Assembly: GCF_000004825.1 (NCBI RefSeq)
Contig: NW_008805078.1
Location: forward strand, 834,069-898,068
Direction of reading: 5' to 3'
DNA length: 64,000 nt
DNA from: Heterostelium album PN500
Lineage: Eukaryota > Evosea > Eumycetozoa > Acytosteliales > Acytosteliaceae
The position numbers and the translations under genes are program-made. Shown in pieces: positions 11,476 through 22,510 of this stretch. The notes under the pieces were generated by a model. The model was not told the origin of the DNA, ran no database searches, and saw only the letters and a list, made by a program, of their open reading frames with translations. Each line of letters begins with the position of its first letter. Positions within the stretch are counted from its first letter, which is position 1.

Positions 11476-12444
11476 TTATTGTAATAGTTTATTTTTATGT
11501 GGTGATCCTGCTAGCCATTGTTTGAAGGTAATAGGCTGTCTATTACAAACGGCCTGTACAACCTCTGGAAAGATCTCTAGCTTGTGTTTATATGTACCTT
11601 TCTCCTTGGTGTCGAGCAAGCCTTTGAACATATCGGCGACCGATTTCATATATTCAATGTAACCTTGGTCATTGTCAGGATTTGCCATTGGTGAGAGTGC
11701 AAGTGTAAGGAAGTCACTCGGTGTTTTCGAGACTGCCACTATGGTTTTGTTACATACTTCACTGGCATCGATTGCCATCTTATTTAGCGAGATTGCCTCC
11801 ACTGACAATTCGTAGATCTTTGAGTTGTGTTGTTCTGGACGGAGCAATACTCTTGCTGCTACTGCCGCGATATCTTCACGCGCGATCCATCCACAATTCA
11901 AATTGGTTGGTATGAAATAACTGATGTTTCCAGCTGGCGATATTACACCGTTATATCCATCGAAATTGATTCTCAACAAAGTATAGTTGATTCTATCTTT
12001 ATGTAGTGACTGCAAGTATTGTTCGACCTGGCGATTCCAAAGTTCATGTCGTGGCAGTTCTTCGTCTGGCAACTCGGAATGATGTATTCCTGTATGTAGT
12101 ATATGTTGAATACCCAACTCCAATGCCATATCGATCCATTGTTTTCTGCATTCTAAAAGTTTCGATGTGAATGGAGTGAGCAAGAAGAGTGTATTGACAC
12201 CGGTCATAGAAGCACGAATAGAATCGAAATCCTCCCAAGCAACTAAAACAGGCTTAACAAAGCTATTCTCAGCGTGAGTCTTCACACCTATTTCCAACTG
12301 TGCAGCAGTATGATAGCCAGCTCTGATTTCAACATTCCACTCGTCTTTATTCTCCTTTACAATAGCAATTAGTTCATTGATAATGAAAGCACCAACTAAA
12401 CCAATAGCATCACTAATTAATATAATATTTCTATTATTCTCCAT
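11476..12444 (-). CDS. NmrA-like NAD(P)-binding Rossmann-fold protein
   Basis: A single exon of 322 residues. The N terminus MENNRNIILISDAIGLVGAF fits the first beta strand and nucleotide loop of atypical short-chain dehydrogenases of the NmrA/HSCARG type. The usual GATGxxG loop is degenerate here (SDAIGLVG). Other family-like blocks are GVNTLFLLTPF, QWIDMALELGIQHILHTGIHHSE, YTLLRINFDGYNGVISPAGNISYFIPT and WIAREDIAAVAARVLL. The end is a short helical extension (ITFKQWLAGSPHKNKLL). NmrA-like proteins are often redox-sensing regulators rather than enzymes, and the degraded loop suggests weak or no cofactor turnover. The gene is convergent with the IF-2 gene, about 105 bp from its stop. Confidence 0.72.
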   Translation of the reverse strand: MENNRNIILISDAIGLVGAFIINELIAIVKENKDEWNVEIRAGYHTAAQLEIGVKTHAENSFVKPVLVAWEDFDSIRASMTGVNTLFLLTPFTSKLLECRKQWIDMALELGIQHILHTGIHHSELPDEELPRHELWNRQVEQYLQSLHKDRINYTLLRINFDGYNGVISPAGNISYFIPTNLNCGWIAREDIAAVAARVLLRPEQHNSKIYELSVEAISLNKMAIDASEVCNKTIVAVSKTPSDFLTLALSPMANPDNDQGYIEYMKSVADMFKGLLDTKEKGTYKHKLEIFPEVVQAVCNRQPITFKQWLAGSPHKNKLLQ

Positions 12445-12594
12445 CTTTTATTATCTAAATATATAAATAATTTAATATATAAATTTTATTGATTGATTGC
12501 ACTGTTTACAAAAAAATTAATTAAATATTTTCATAAATATCTGATTTCGGAAATTGCCGATTGTTCCCACTGTTTTTTTTCGGTAATGATATTT

Positions 12595-13839
12595 TTAAAG
12601 ATTCACAGATACATTCGAAACGTAGGTGACTTTTACATTCATTGACTCCCATATCTTTCTTTTTAATTTTGATTGTCTTGACATTGTCTTTTCCATCCAT
12701 TTATCAATTATTGGTTTAATTAAATTATCATTATCATTATTATTGTTGTTATTATCAGTAGTAGTTGTTGTTGTTGTGTTTGTATTTGTAGTTGTAGTTG
12801 TTGTTGTTGTTGTTGTTGTTGTTTCACTGCCTATCGATCTTAGGAGTATTGATGGTACAGTAAAACTTTGTATTCTCTTTAAATTTTGCATTGATGATAG
12901 ATTTTGAAAGTCTTTAAGTGGTTGATCGACTTGTACTTCATAGCGAGTGAGTTCAGTCATAGTTATACAGTTTGAATTCCATTTTGAGAGAGTCTCTTGA
13001 GTTTGAGGTGACGATATCTTTGAACAACCACATTCTGCACTGTTGCAATAGATAACTGGGTAATTACATAGCCAACCACTTAAAACAGGTGGATATATCT
13101 TTTTAAATATTGTTCCTACTGATTCAGTAGGTGATTCATCAAGCACCATCGACGACGACGACGATGATGATGATGATTTAAACCAATCCGAGATCATTTC
13201 ACTTGGGATATCATCCTTTTTAAGTCTAACAATGATCTCTGATGCCAATGATTTTAAACAATCTTTATGATATTGAATATCTTTACAAATCTAACAAATA
13301 AAATATTTTCTTCTTGTTAATATACATAGATTTGATTTATTATAGTTCTATTCTAATATTGTTAACATAGATGTTAGAAACTTACGATTGGATTACTTAG
13401 ACATGGAGATACATCTACAAATGTATAGGATGAAAAGTTTGATTCAATATCATATTCAAGTCTACTTATAAACTCTGGTTTGTCTATCAAGAAGAATTGA
13501 AATTCATTTACGACCAACAATGATAGATTCTTTAATATCTCTGGTATCTTTGGCTACATTTGAATTTGAATTAGATTTTACATTATATATTTTTTTATTC
13601 TTATTAATATTTACTTTGAACGCTTTTATGAACTTTGCTAAATCATTAAACTCTGGTACAGAGTAATCTATTAGATAACAATCTCTCATTCCCGAATTTA
13701 ACTGTACTATATCATGAAAGAATTGTATCCAACTGTGAGTCAACTGACGTGGAACACCACCAACAGGAAATATCTGTTTAAATTCCTTATAATCTTTTGA
13801 TAGTAAAATAGGTAAAATACCTTCTAATTTATATTTCAT
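12595..13839 (-). CDS. Conserved protein of unknown function (possibly UPF0739/C1orf74-like)
   Basis: Three exons keep phase: 13615-13839, 13386-13538 and 12595-13290 (357 aa). The first intron (13539-13614, donor GTAAAT) removes an in-frame stop and joins AKFIKAFK to ILKNLSLLVVNEFQFFLIDKPEF. Features: an N-terminal LEGILPILLSKDYKEFKQIF segment, a tract of nine Ser (about residue 165), the block YPPVLSGWLCNYPVIYCNSAECGCSK, the block NCITMTELTRYEVQV, and a late Thr/Asn repeat before a basic C terminus (RQSKLKRKIW). The pattern of a glycine-tyrosine-proline block followed by an NCxxMxxL block recalls the UPF0739 (DUF4504) family, but I cannot confirm it without a search. No signal peptide or membrane segment is seen. 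Confidence 0.62.
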
Positions 13840-14325
13840 GATTTGTGTTATTACAATTTAATAAATGAATAGTCGAGTGAGCAAATATATTTTAAAAACG
13901 AACGAAACGATCATAATATTTTTGATTTTTTACAACTCAACTAATAAGCTAATAAGATGTATTGTAATCAATATTTTTTTTGATATTTTAATCAATGTTA
14001 TATTATATATTTCCTAAATAAATACATATTTAAAAGAGATTCCCATCTGTTCACACCTGATAAATCTTAATACTATAACATTACCAGCTGGTGTCTGTTA
14101 AATTAGAGGGTTAAGGAAAAAAAAAAAAGTTTGAAAAATCAAAAAAAAAAAAAACTAAAATCATTTGAACTAAAGATTTTAATATTAGTGGACATTGATT
14201 GTGTTTTATGAGGTTATTTTTTTAATTATTATTATTTATTATAGATATTTTTTAAAACATAGATAGGATATATATATATATATATATATATAGAATAATA
14301 AACACTAATTAGCTTTAGATATTAA
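13840..14325. other. Divergent promoter region upstream of VPS51
   Basis: 486 bp, very AT-rich, with A12 runs near 14119 and a (TA)12-like tract at about 14269-14292 directly upstream of the VPS51 start. No RNA gene is seen. Confidence 0.6.
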
Positions 14326-17300
14326 ATGTCAGCAGCAAATCAATTGTCAGATGAGAAACTCATTCAATTCTTTTATGCGAATTGGAAGTTATCTCAACAG
14401 GATTTCTGTAAGAGCTATGGAGAGGATCCACAGGCACTAGCACGCTTCTTGAATAGACAGCCAGATCAGTCGAGTGAGCGTGTTAGAACTTCACTCAAAA
14501 AGTATTGGGAGAAATATCAGATGTCATTCACCGATCATCTCGATGAGGATGAATCAGGTGGTGGCGGTAGTGGAAGTGGTAGTGGTGGTGTTGACCAACA
14601 GCAACAACAACAACAATATACGGCACCTTCAACACCGGGCGGTGGAAAACGTTCACTTCGTAACCTGCTACAGAATTACTACGGACCGGGGATTGGTGAT
14701 GGCTCCGATGGCAACGGTGGAAGTGGCGTGCTCTCGAACGACCCACTCGATATCGATAGTCCGAGCTTCGATCTCAAAGCATACTTTGAGAACACCATTA
14801 AGAAATCGACACTACAACAGCTGGTTGCCAAAGACAACGATATGGTCAGTGAGATCCGTACGTTGGACGGTGACATGAAGACGCTGGTCTACGACAACTA
14901 CACCAAGTTTATCAACGCCACCGATATTATCAAGAAGATGAAGAACAACGTTGAGAACATGGAGGAAGGTATGCAGTTGCTATCAAAGAACATGGAACTG
15001 ATCACCACTTGTTCCGACAAGATCAACTCTACTCTAAGTGTAAGACGTGAGAAGATTGATCAATTAAGTGGATTACATAAGTTATTACAAAAAGTAAGTT
15101 TTAAGTTATTGTTTAGATCTATAATCTTTAAAAATAAGATAGTTATTAACAACATTGTACATATATATATATATATGTTTTTGTTTTATAATAATCATTA
15201 AAGTTACAATACTTAACAGCATTACCATCAAGATTGAATCATTGTGTAGAGATGCAAGCATATTCACAAGCAGTTAAATATTATAATAGTAACAATGGTA
15301 TCTTGAAGCAATACAGTCATATTCCATCATTCCAAAACATTCAAACTGAATGTGATAATATCATTAATCAAATGAAATTGAAACTACATGAAAAGATAAC
15401 AAATATCGAGGTATGATATGATATGATTAGATTATTCAATTAATTAATACTTAGTTTAAAAGCTTATAAGGTTAACCTAATCATATTTTTTTTCAATTAA
15501 ATCTATTATAGACACAACAAACAGAAGTTGCAGAAGCAGCAGAAATGTTATTAGAGTTGTTAGATCCAATCGATACCGTTAGATCTGCATATCTACAGGG
15601 TCGTAAACAACATACTTTTGCATTATTAAAGCATATCGAAAAGAAAGAATTGTATGTGTGCCATAATTTTACTATCTTTATTATTAATTATTGTAATTGA
15701 CCAAATATTAATACTCTCAATAATAATCTACAGTACTGATGTAGTTGAATGTATTAAGGAATTAAACAAGATATTCTTGTCAGAGTTTTCATATAATCAT
15801 GAATCCTATACCTCTTTGTTTGTCAATAGATTCGATGGTGTTCATTCATCAAAGAAAGAAATGATGGTATCGAAACAGCACTTGGAAGAATTCTCAAAGG
15901 ATTTGTTTAACAGATATCTTGCTGTTGCGAAATTAAAGTTGGCAGTAAGTTTTTAGTTAATAGTAATAATAATAATAAGCTTTAGATATTAATATTCATA
16001 TAACCGCCGCTATTATTATTACTATTATTATTATTATTCATTTTTAGATATTTAAGAGTCCAGATGAAAAGATTAAAGGTCTTGAAGTATTATGTATCGA
16101 TGTAGCAAAGATTCAGAAGCAACTCGCAGATATATCATCGGTTGACGATATTATCAACTCTACTGTTTACGATCAGATTGCATACTACTTTGACAATCTT
16201 CAAAAGACTATCAAGGAGCATATCAGCACCATGAATGCAACTCTTATCAACAAGTCCTCTGCTATTCTCGAAGGTAACTCACTTGCGGAACTCTCTGAAA
16301 AGACTGCCAAGGAAATAGTCAGTGACATTCTACAACTCTTTAAAAATCTTAGAGTAAGTTAATATTAATTATTATTAACTTTACAATTGAATTGAATCAA
16401 CTAACAAATATATATATATATATATATAATAACAAAATGTAGCCATTCTTTTTACCAACTGAGACATCATTCCTTACACGTCACTTTAGTACCATTTTCA
16501 CAAAGATACAAGTGAATCTACAAAACTTTTTCTTATTCTTGAATATTCATTTCTTAGTATGTATTATTATATTATTAACTTGTATGATATTTATTAACAA
16601 AAAATTGTTTGTAGGATTACTTGGATATCATTATAAAGACATCAAATAAAGAACAATATGGAAGTAGATTCTTGTTGGCTTTGGCAAGTGTTTGTTTGTA
16701 TTTGGAGAGCAAAGGTATCAATCAGGTGGTTCAATCGATGAATGAGTTTATCAATACCGTTAAGCAAGGAATGCATTCATCGGCAGCTGCTCACCACGAT
16801 ATTTTCAGTATTAATACACCGGATCTTGCCAAGCGTTTGAAGGAAGCCGCTCAACGTATTCTCACTGTCTACACCAAGATGCAGAGTAAGAGCATCGAGA
16901 AGATTCTCCGTGTCGGTTTGGATTCCACTCCCAATTGGTTGGCACTCAAAGAACCGAGAGATGTCAGACAGGTCAACGATATCCTACTGGATGAACTCCA
17001 AAAGATTGGTGCCGAGATTGGCAAGCTCTTGCCAGTGACCAACCAACAGCTCACCACTCCAACCATGTCCAGAGTCGGCGGTGGACACTCTCGTTCAATG
17101 AGTGGAAGTGGCAACAGCAATGTATCGGTCAACAACAACAACAGTGACGCTATGAGAAGAAATCAGTCCAATGCAAATCTACCATCCAACTCTAACAATC
17201 TATTCGATAAGCGTTTCGATATCTATGCACCGGTCGACTTTTATGTCAACTCTATCCTTGTGGGCATCGTTAAACTCTCTCTCAAATCATACATTGAATG

Positions 17301-17630
17301 TTTGCGTACCAAGACTTTCGGAACCAACGGATATCACCAGATTCAAGTGGACCTTAGATTCCTCAAGTTGTACTTTACCGATATGTTTGGAACTCAGCAA
17401 TCTATCGATTCCCTCATTCAAGAGGCTGACAATACCGTAGCCGATAGATGTTCATCGGTCGACCCAATTCCACTTGAAGATAGTGTATGTATAGTTTTAA
17501 CACATTTCAAATGATCAAACAACTTTAATTCTAATTATATATTTTTATTTATTAAAAGATTATGAAAATGCTCTGTGAAAACAAACTAAAGAGTAGAAAG
17601 GAAGAAGAAAGAAATAAATCAACAATGTAA
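14326..17630 (+). CDS. vps51: VPS51 (fat-free), GARP/EARP tethering complex subunit
   Basis: VPS51 links the Golgi-associated retrograde protein complex to SNAREs for endosome-to-Golgi traffic. Eight exons join in phase: 14326-15093, 15204-15410, 15512-15651, 15734-15944, 16048-16353, 16443-16556, 16615-17484 and 17559-17630 (895 aa). Residues 104-120 read KRSLRNLLQNYYG, the family start. The Vps51 N-terminal domain follows: FDLKAYFENTIKKSTLQQLV, VYDNYTKFINATDIIKKMKNNV, LQYLTALPSRLNHCVEMQAY, and GILKQYSHIPSFQNIQTEC. Gly/Ser and Gln inserts lie near residues 72-95, and a Ser/Asn-rich insert near 740-780. The last exon codes only IMKMLCENKLKSRKEEERNKSTM, a basic tail. It is longer than human VPS51 mainly because of these inserts. 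Intron donors are uniformly GTAAGT or GTATGT. Confidence 0.9.
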
Positions 17631-17767
17631 AGAGTGAATGATAACAATAGTTAATCATGGTATTGGCACTCTTTATTGACATTTGTAATAAATAATAAAA
17701 ATTTGATGATGTAAGAAAGAAATTTGTTTTTTTTTTAAGGATTAATATGATTAGTGTTGACAATTAA

Positions 17768-18814
17768 TTTTTCAATGGGTGGTCGATTATCACCGGTGAA
17801 AATATTCTCAAACCACTTGAAATGACAACATCCAACTACACAGAGATTCAAGATAATTTAGCTCGTGGAATCTTTCAATTTTCGAATGGCAGCTATATAG
17901 AATCACCGGTTCTACCGATAGGATGGTGTGCATCTGCCGGTGGATTGTTTACTACCGGTCGTGACATGTCGAAATTCATGATATTCCTGCTCAATTCGCT
18001 GTACAGTAACAGCAACAACTATGTGAATGGCAGTCAGTACTATAACATTCTTGATCCATCTACGTTAAACTAAGCACAAGAAGCAATTGCTTTGATTCAA
18101 GATGGTTCATCGGCGTATGGCACTCCATTCGAGATGTACTACAAACAAGACAATCAGATATGGTCAAAGAACAAACTAGGCATTCAAAGTGGCTACACCG
18201 TCAACATGGCACCATTCCAAATCGGTCTGTTCTTTGGCGCCACTCTCAATATTGACTCTGAAGATGTATTCACCAGTGACGCCGTTGATATTCTACTGCC
18301 TGTTTATCAAAAGCTACTATTAAACAATTCTCTGTCACATAATAATAACGACAACAAAAATAAGCATAAGCATAACAAAGAAAAAGATAGAGCAAGTACA
18401 AGCTCAAAGATGTCATATATGGGATTATATAAAGATAGTAGTACAGGTATAGAATGTAGAATTGGAATGTATAAGAATCAACTTACTCTGCAATTCTCTG
18501 GCTCATTTTATAGTGTCAATGAATTCTGACTGTCGCTACCACTGATACAAAGAATATTGCTCATTGATACAGATACAATATGTAAAACTATTGAAATCGA
18601 TTCATACAACAATGAACTCATCTACTTCACCACCGACACCAACAACCCTACTCGTTGCAACACCATACTGATAGCAGGACAGACTTTACAACTCATTACT
18701 GAAGATCCAGACTACATCACTGACAGAAATAAGATTGACGTAATAAATGCTGTGACTATTACAGATTCTCAAGATAGGCTAAGGGTGAAGATATTAATAA
18801 AGTACTGGAGATGA
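17768..18814 (+). pseudogene. 5'-truncated beta-lactamase-related serine hydrolase pseudogene
   Basis: One reading frame runs from about 17768 to 18814 and is interrupted by TAA at 18071 and TGA at 18527. The part before the first stop reads FFNGWSIITGENILKPLEMTT and then WCASAGGLFTTGRDMSKFMIFLL. These are typical of the second half of class C beta-lactamase/esterase-like family proteins (the KPLGM block and the PAGGLxSTxxDLxxF block). After the stop comes LGIQSGYTVNMAPFQIGLFFGAT, matching the late G-x-x-Gly region, then a lipocalin-like tail (TDTNNPTRCNTILIAGQT). The N-terminal half with the SxxK nucleophile and the YxN motif is absent, so the copy cannot be an active enzyme. It starts about 140 bp after the VPS51 stop and likely arose by partial duplication. 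Because only stops break the frame, it looks recent. Confidence 0.75.
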
Positions 18815-19398
18815 TACTAAGCGATTTGTTGCATTTTAATTCGGTGTTGTGATATTCATTGTAATTGTGCTTGTGTTTGTTGTGATTGACCTTGTTGATG
18901 CACGATATATATTTAAAACAAATGGAGCTCTGCACTGTTACCACTAATTTGGATTTGGATATGTTTTTTTTTTTTGGAGATCATTTTCAAAGTTTTTGGA
19001 AAATTTTTTTTGTTAACAAAAAAAAACAAAACTGGCTCTAGTTTGTAACAAACAATCGAATAAAACCACCTGATCACATTAACCCCACTAATTTGCAATT
19101 TTTACATTTTTTTTAAAATTAATACGCAGGTGAAATTGGGAAGGAGCCAGATTTATTTTGAATTAATTAATTAATAATACTTTGGATATTTTTAGATCTA
19201 TAAGTAGATCACTCGTTGAAAAAAATCTCCCTCTTCGACACAAACAAAACATCACATATTCTCCGAAACAAACATTAATAATCATTTTAACGAAGGAAAT
19301 CATGCACCATTTGAAATCTATCGAATATTTAAGGTTGTCAATCTTTGTTCCTTTATCATTCATTTTATTTATCTTAGTGTTTCTCTCAAATCATAACG
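18815..19398. other. Intergenic region upstream of the papain-family protease
   Basis: AT-rich DNA with T10 runs. A few short open frames are present (for example 19182-19409), but they lack any family signature or coding bias. No gene is called. Confidence 0.55.
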
Positions 19399-20952
19399 AT
19401 GAAAATTAATTATCTATATCTATTATTTATCTTTTCACTTTTGTTGTTGACTTTGTCAGCTTCACAATTGGAGAATAATGAATTATTATCAATTACATTG
19501 ACTCTTTCACCAACAACATCAGCATCGACATCATCACAACCAACTTCATCTTCGACTTCAACTTCCTCGACAACTACTACCAGCACCACTGGTACAACAA
19601 CAACTTCACCAATATCAACAGGTATTTCAACATTACCAGCAACAACAATAAGTTCAACAACATCAAGTAATTTGGAATATCAACAACAATTCACAGACTG
19701 GATGATCCAAAACAATAAATCATACACAAACAATGAATTCTTGACAAGATTCAATATTTTTGTTGATAATCTGCTTTATGTAAATCAATTTAATTCGTTG
19801 ACTGGAAATGATACTGACGCCATGAAGTTGGGAATGAATGTATTTGCTGATTTGACACTCGATGAATTCACCAACATATTCCTTGTGAAAGATTTATCAA
19901 ATTTCTCATTAAATTCAAACACAACCACTTCTACAAGTACATCAACTTCGAGTACATCTTCAACAACAACAACAGGAGGTGGATTATTAGGAGGATTACT
20001 AACATTAACAATTGGTACTGGAGGATCTACATCTGGTGGTGGTGGATTGTTAGGTGGTCTTTTAACAGGTTCATCTCAACCATCAAAATCATCTCTCAGA
20101 ACTTTAATGGACACCACTGTAGATTGGAGATATGATCTATCAGGAGTTAAAAATCAAGGATATTGTGGAAGTTGTTATGCATTTGCATCGTTAGCTCCAC
20201 TTGAAGCTTTTTTAACAAGAAGAGGTCAAAGAGTATCTCTATCAGAACAAGAAATTGTTGACTGTTCAAGTATGTTGCTTTGTTTTTTTTGATTAGAAAA
20301 TTTATATAATTTATTTACTTATCAGAAATATATAGCAAGCTATGGAAATCATGGTTGTAAAGGAGGTTGGATGACAGGTGTTTATGATTATATTATCAAT
20401 GCGGGGGGTGTAAGTTCAGAATCATCATATCCATACAAAGATGCTGTTCAAAAATGTAGACCTGTTGGAGATAAATATGCAAGAGTGGCTAAATATATTT
20501 CAGTAACCAATCGAGCATTAATGGAAATTGTAATAAAAGACTTAGGACCAGTTGCTGTTGCTTTACAGGCCGGTGTAAGATCATTCCAAATGTACAGTGG
20601 TGGTATATATAATGATCCAGCTTGTGGAGCAGGTCAAATAGATCATGCAGTTGCACTTGTTGGTTATGGAGAAGAAAACGGAATGGAATATTATATTGTA
20701 TGTATTGTCAAATTTATCAAACAATTATCTTTAATTAACAATTGTTCACTAAAATCTCAATAGATGAGAAATAGTTGGGGTTCTGGATGGGGAGAAGCAG
20801 GGTAAGTCTTATATTAAATCAAATATCTATCAAGAAATTTCTTTTATTTTCAATTTACTAAAAATAACAATTTATTTAGATATATGAGATTGGTGCGATC
20901 AACAAAGCATGTCAATAACTATGGATACGTCCCAACATTAATATATCGATAG
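19399..20952 (+). CDS. Papain-family (C1A) cysteine protease with low-complexity pro-region
   Basis: Four exons keep phase: 19399-20269, 20336-20697, 20764-20801 and 20880-20952 (447 aa). A signal peptide is clear (YLYLLFIFSLLLLTLSAS). It is followed by a Ser/Thr-rich stretch (30-90), an I29-type inhibitor prodomain (FTDWMIQNNKSYTN, FLTRFNIFVDNL, MKLGMNVFADLTLDEF) and a Gly/Leu/Ser/Thr-rich linker (GGGLLGGLL, twice). The mature enzyme follows, starting near VDWRYDLSGVKNQGYCGSC. The catalytic triad looks intact: Cys about 259, His in IDHAVALVGYG about 394, and Asn414 in RNSWGSGWGEAGYM. The residue after the nucleophile is Tyr (GSCYAF) where Trp is usual. The enzyme is likely a lysosomal or secreted cathepsin. 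Intron 1 falls right after EIVDCS. The acceptor at 20334-20335 restores DCSTSYGNHGCKGG. Confidence 0.9.
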
Positions 20953-21300
20953 ACTTGCTAAAGTAATTGATTTACAAACATTGATATATTTAAATAAATT
21001 AAAACAAGTTTTTTTTTCAAAATAGATTATGCAATCAGAGAAAAAATATGCACAACAAATTTGTAGATAATTTTTTCATATTTTTGTTATCAAGATATCT
21101 GGCTATTATAATTATATATAATCGTTCCTCATTAGTTATTAGTCTTAAATTTACGATCATATCAGTTAATATATCAAACTTCACTAGTTATACGATCCTT
21201 TCACAATTCTTAGCAATAGATAATATCGGTGCTAAAGTAGCTAAATTCTACAAAACAAAGCATAAATATACGTATGCTACCTCACTCGGTTCAAGCAATT
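20953..21300. other. Intergenic, gene-free
   Basis: AT-rich 3' flank of the protease gene. An 84-codon open frame (21048-21302) has no recognisable features and no coding bias. Composition becomes more G+C rich near 21290, at the start of the fossil fragment. Confidence 0.5.
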
Positions 21301-21960
21301 GATTAAGCTCAACACCCTCTATGTTAGACTTTGTTTTCCTAACTCCAAGTAAATAACTACAGCCACCAGAGACAAACTACACGACTTGTTTCAAATTGTC
21401 TACAAAGATAGTGCGTTAACCGCCAAGAAAAACAGTGTCACATAAATAAAAATTTAACTTTATCAGAGTCTCGACGCTTGCCTCTAAAGACTGTCTCGAA
21501 GCTGTAGCAAAAGAGTTCGATGAAGGTATCGAGAGAATGTTCGGTCACACCCCTCTTCACTTCAGTCATAGCTCAACCAAGTTAGTGAAAAACGATGTCA
21601 ACAAACCTATCTGGAAAACGTCGTCGTGGTACTAGTTTCCCAATGACAAAATCTTCAAAGACATCGATGCCAAAGATGAGAAATCAGGTTTTAAGTGCAC
21701 ACTCATACCGTACAAACCACCCCTGTTAAACCTGCACCAGCTACTGTCAATGCTCTGAAACCAAACTCTGCTGTCGCAAAGACTGACTCCACTGCTGCGC
21801 CTTCTCCTACTCTCTTTGTTCTCACGATTGAGTGTTTGGCGAGAGCAATCATCGCCGACTCTCATATTGTTGGTCTACCTTGTTCTGCTCCAATCAAACT
21901 TGAGCAAAAGAGATTCCTCAACTATTACTGGAGGCCTGTACAGTTTCCATTTTTTTTTCT
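21300..21960 (+). mobile_element. Degenerate coding fragment, probable mobile-element fossil 3' of tRNA-Glu
   Basis: About 660 bp with coding-like composition, clearly richer in G+C than its flanks, but broken several times. Blocks such as RDKLHDLFQIVYKDSALTA, LEAVAKEFDEGIERMFGHT and LARAIIADSHIVGLPCSAPI can be read in the plus direction. They do not match a host gene I know. The fragment ends about 50 bp from the 3' end of a tRNA gene. Dictyostelid TRE retroelements of the downstream (TRE3-like) class insert at such places. Family assignment is uncertain: it could be a TRE-type ORF1 remnant or debris of another element. Age looks moderate, since codon structure still shows. Confidence 0.4.
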
Positions 21961-21964
21961 TCCC

Positions 21965-21980
21965 TTACCGCATGCGGTAA
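21965..21980. repeat. 16-bp perfect palindrome downstream of tRNA-Glu
   Basis: TTACCGCATGCGGTAA is its own reverse complement. It ends 30 bp from the 3' end of the tRNA gene, between the tRNA and the fossil fragment. It may be the end of an inserted element or a protein-binding site. The palindrome is seen in the sequence; its role is unknown. Confidence 0.6.
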
Positions 21981-22010
21981 AAATTTATTTTAACTCAAAA
22001 ATAAAGAACC

Positions 22011-22080
22011 TCCCTATCCGGGAATCGAACCCGGGGTTTCAGTGTGAAAGACTAATGTGTTACCACTACACCAATAAGGA
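22011..22080 (-). tRNA. tRNA-Glu (anticodon UUC)
   Basis: The minus strand folds into a full cloverleaf. The acceptor stem is TCCTTAT with ATAGGGA (one T-G wobble). The D stem is GTGT with ACAC around AGTGGTA. The anticodon stem is TTAGT with ACTGA around the loop CTTTCAC (anticodon TTC). The T arm is CCGGG-TTCGATT-CCCGG. Length is 70 nt without CCA and with no intron. A T5 run about 13 nt after the 3' end fits a Pol III terminator. Decayed coding-like DNA lies on both sides, typical of dictyostelid tRNA loci used as retroelement landing sites. Confidence 0.93.
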
Positions 22081-22129
22081 ATTTGGTTGAAATTAAATAA
22101 ACAAAATAATTTTTATTAACACTAACATT

Positions 22130-22510
22130 TTCATAAAATGGATCATATACAAATTCACAGGGGAAACTCTGGACAGTCCAACGAACTCCAAAATTACAAG
22201 CAAAAACGGCCCCACCGAAACGTAATAGCTATCAGTCTGGATTCTCCACTGTAAAATCGCACACAACTCTCCCAAAACACCCACCACCTTCTATCGCGCA
22301 ACAACCAACAACATTAACATTCTAGCTAAACTAGAATACCACAGACTAATCAGAAAATCAACACAAGACTTAGTTTGAAACATCTCAAACATTCAAGCAT
22401 ATCAATCCAAATGGCTTAAGTAGCTAGATGACTTCAAACTCATCTGGAACTACCAAACCTGGAACTTCCCAACGCCGTCCCACCTCACTAGCCAATAAAC
22501 GAATAACAAT
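22130..22510 (+). mobile_element. Fragment of a non-LTR (TRE5-like) retrotransposon, 5' of tRNA-Glu
   Basis: A single plus-strand frame reads WIIYKFTGETLDSPTN, then LSVWILHCKIAHNSPK, FYRATTNNINILAKLEYHR and WNYQTWNFPTPSHLTSQ, ending in TAA at about 22498. Four or so stops interrupt it. The pattern (W-x-x-LHCKI-AH, then a K-L-E-Y-H-R block and a Trp-rich end) resembles the C-terminal end of L1-clade ORF2 proteins, to which the dictyostelid TRE elements belong. It begins about 50 bp upstream of the tRNA 5' end, the distance known for TRE5 insertion. The 5' part of the element is absent. Family is inferred from position and weak sequence resemblance only. Confidence 0.4.

Noticed and set aside
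13504-13614. Read-through end of the first exon of the orphan gene (AKDTRDIKESIIVGRK)
   Set aside because: An intron from 13539 to 13614 gives a better continuing frame (ILKNLSLLVVNEF), so this end is intronic.
21695-22090. 131-codon plus frame crossing the tRNA gene
   Set aside because: It runs through the tRNA on the opposite strand and is part of the element debris; not a host gene.
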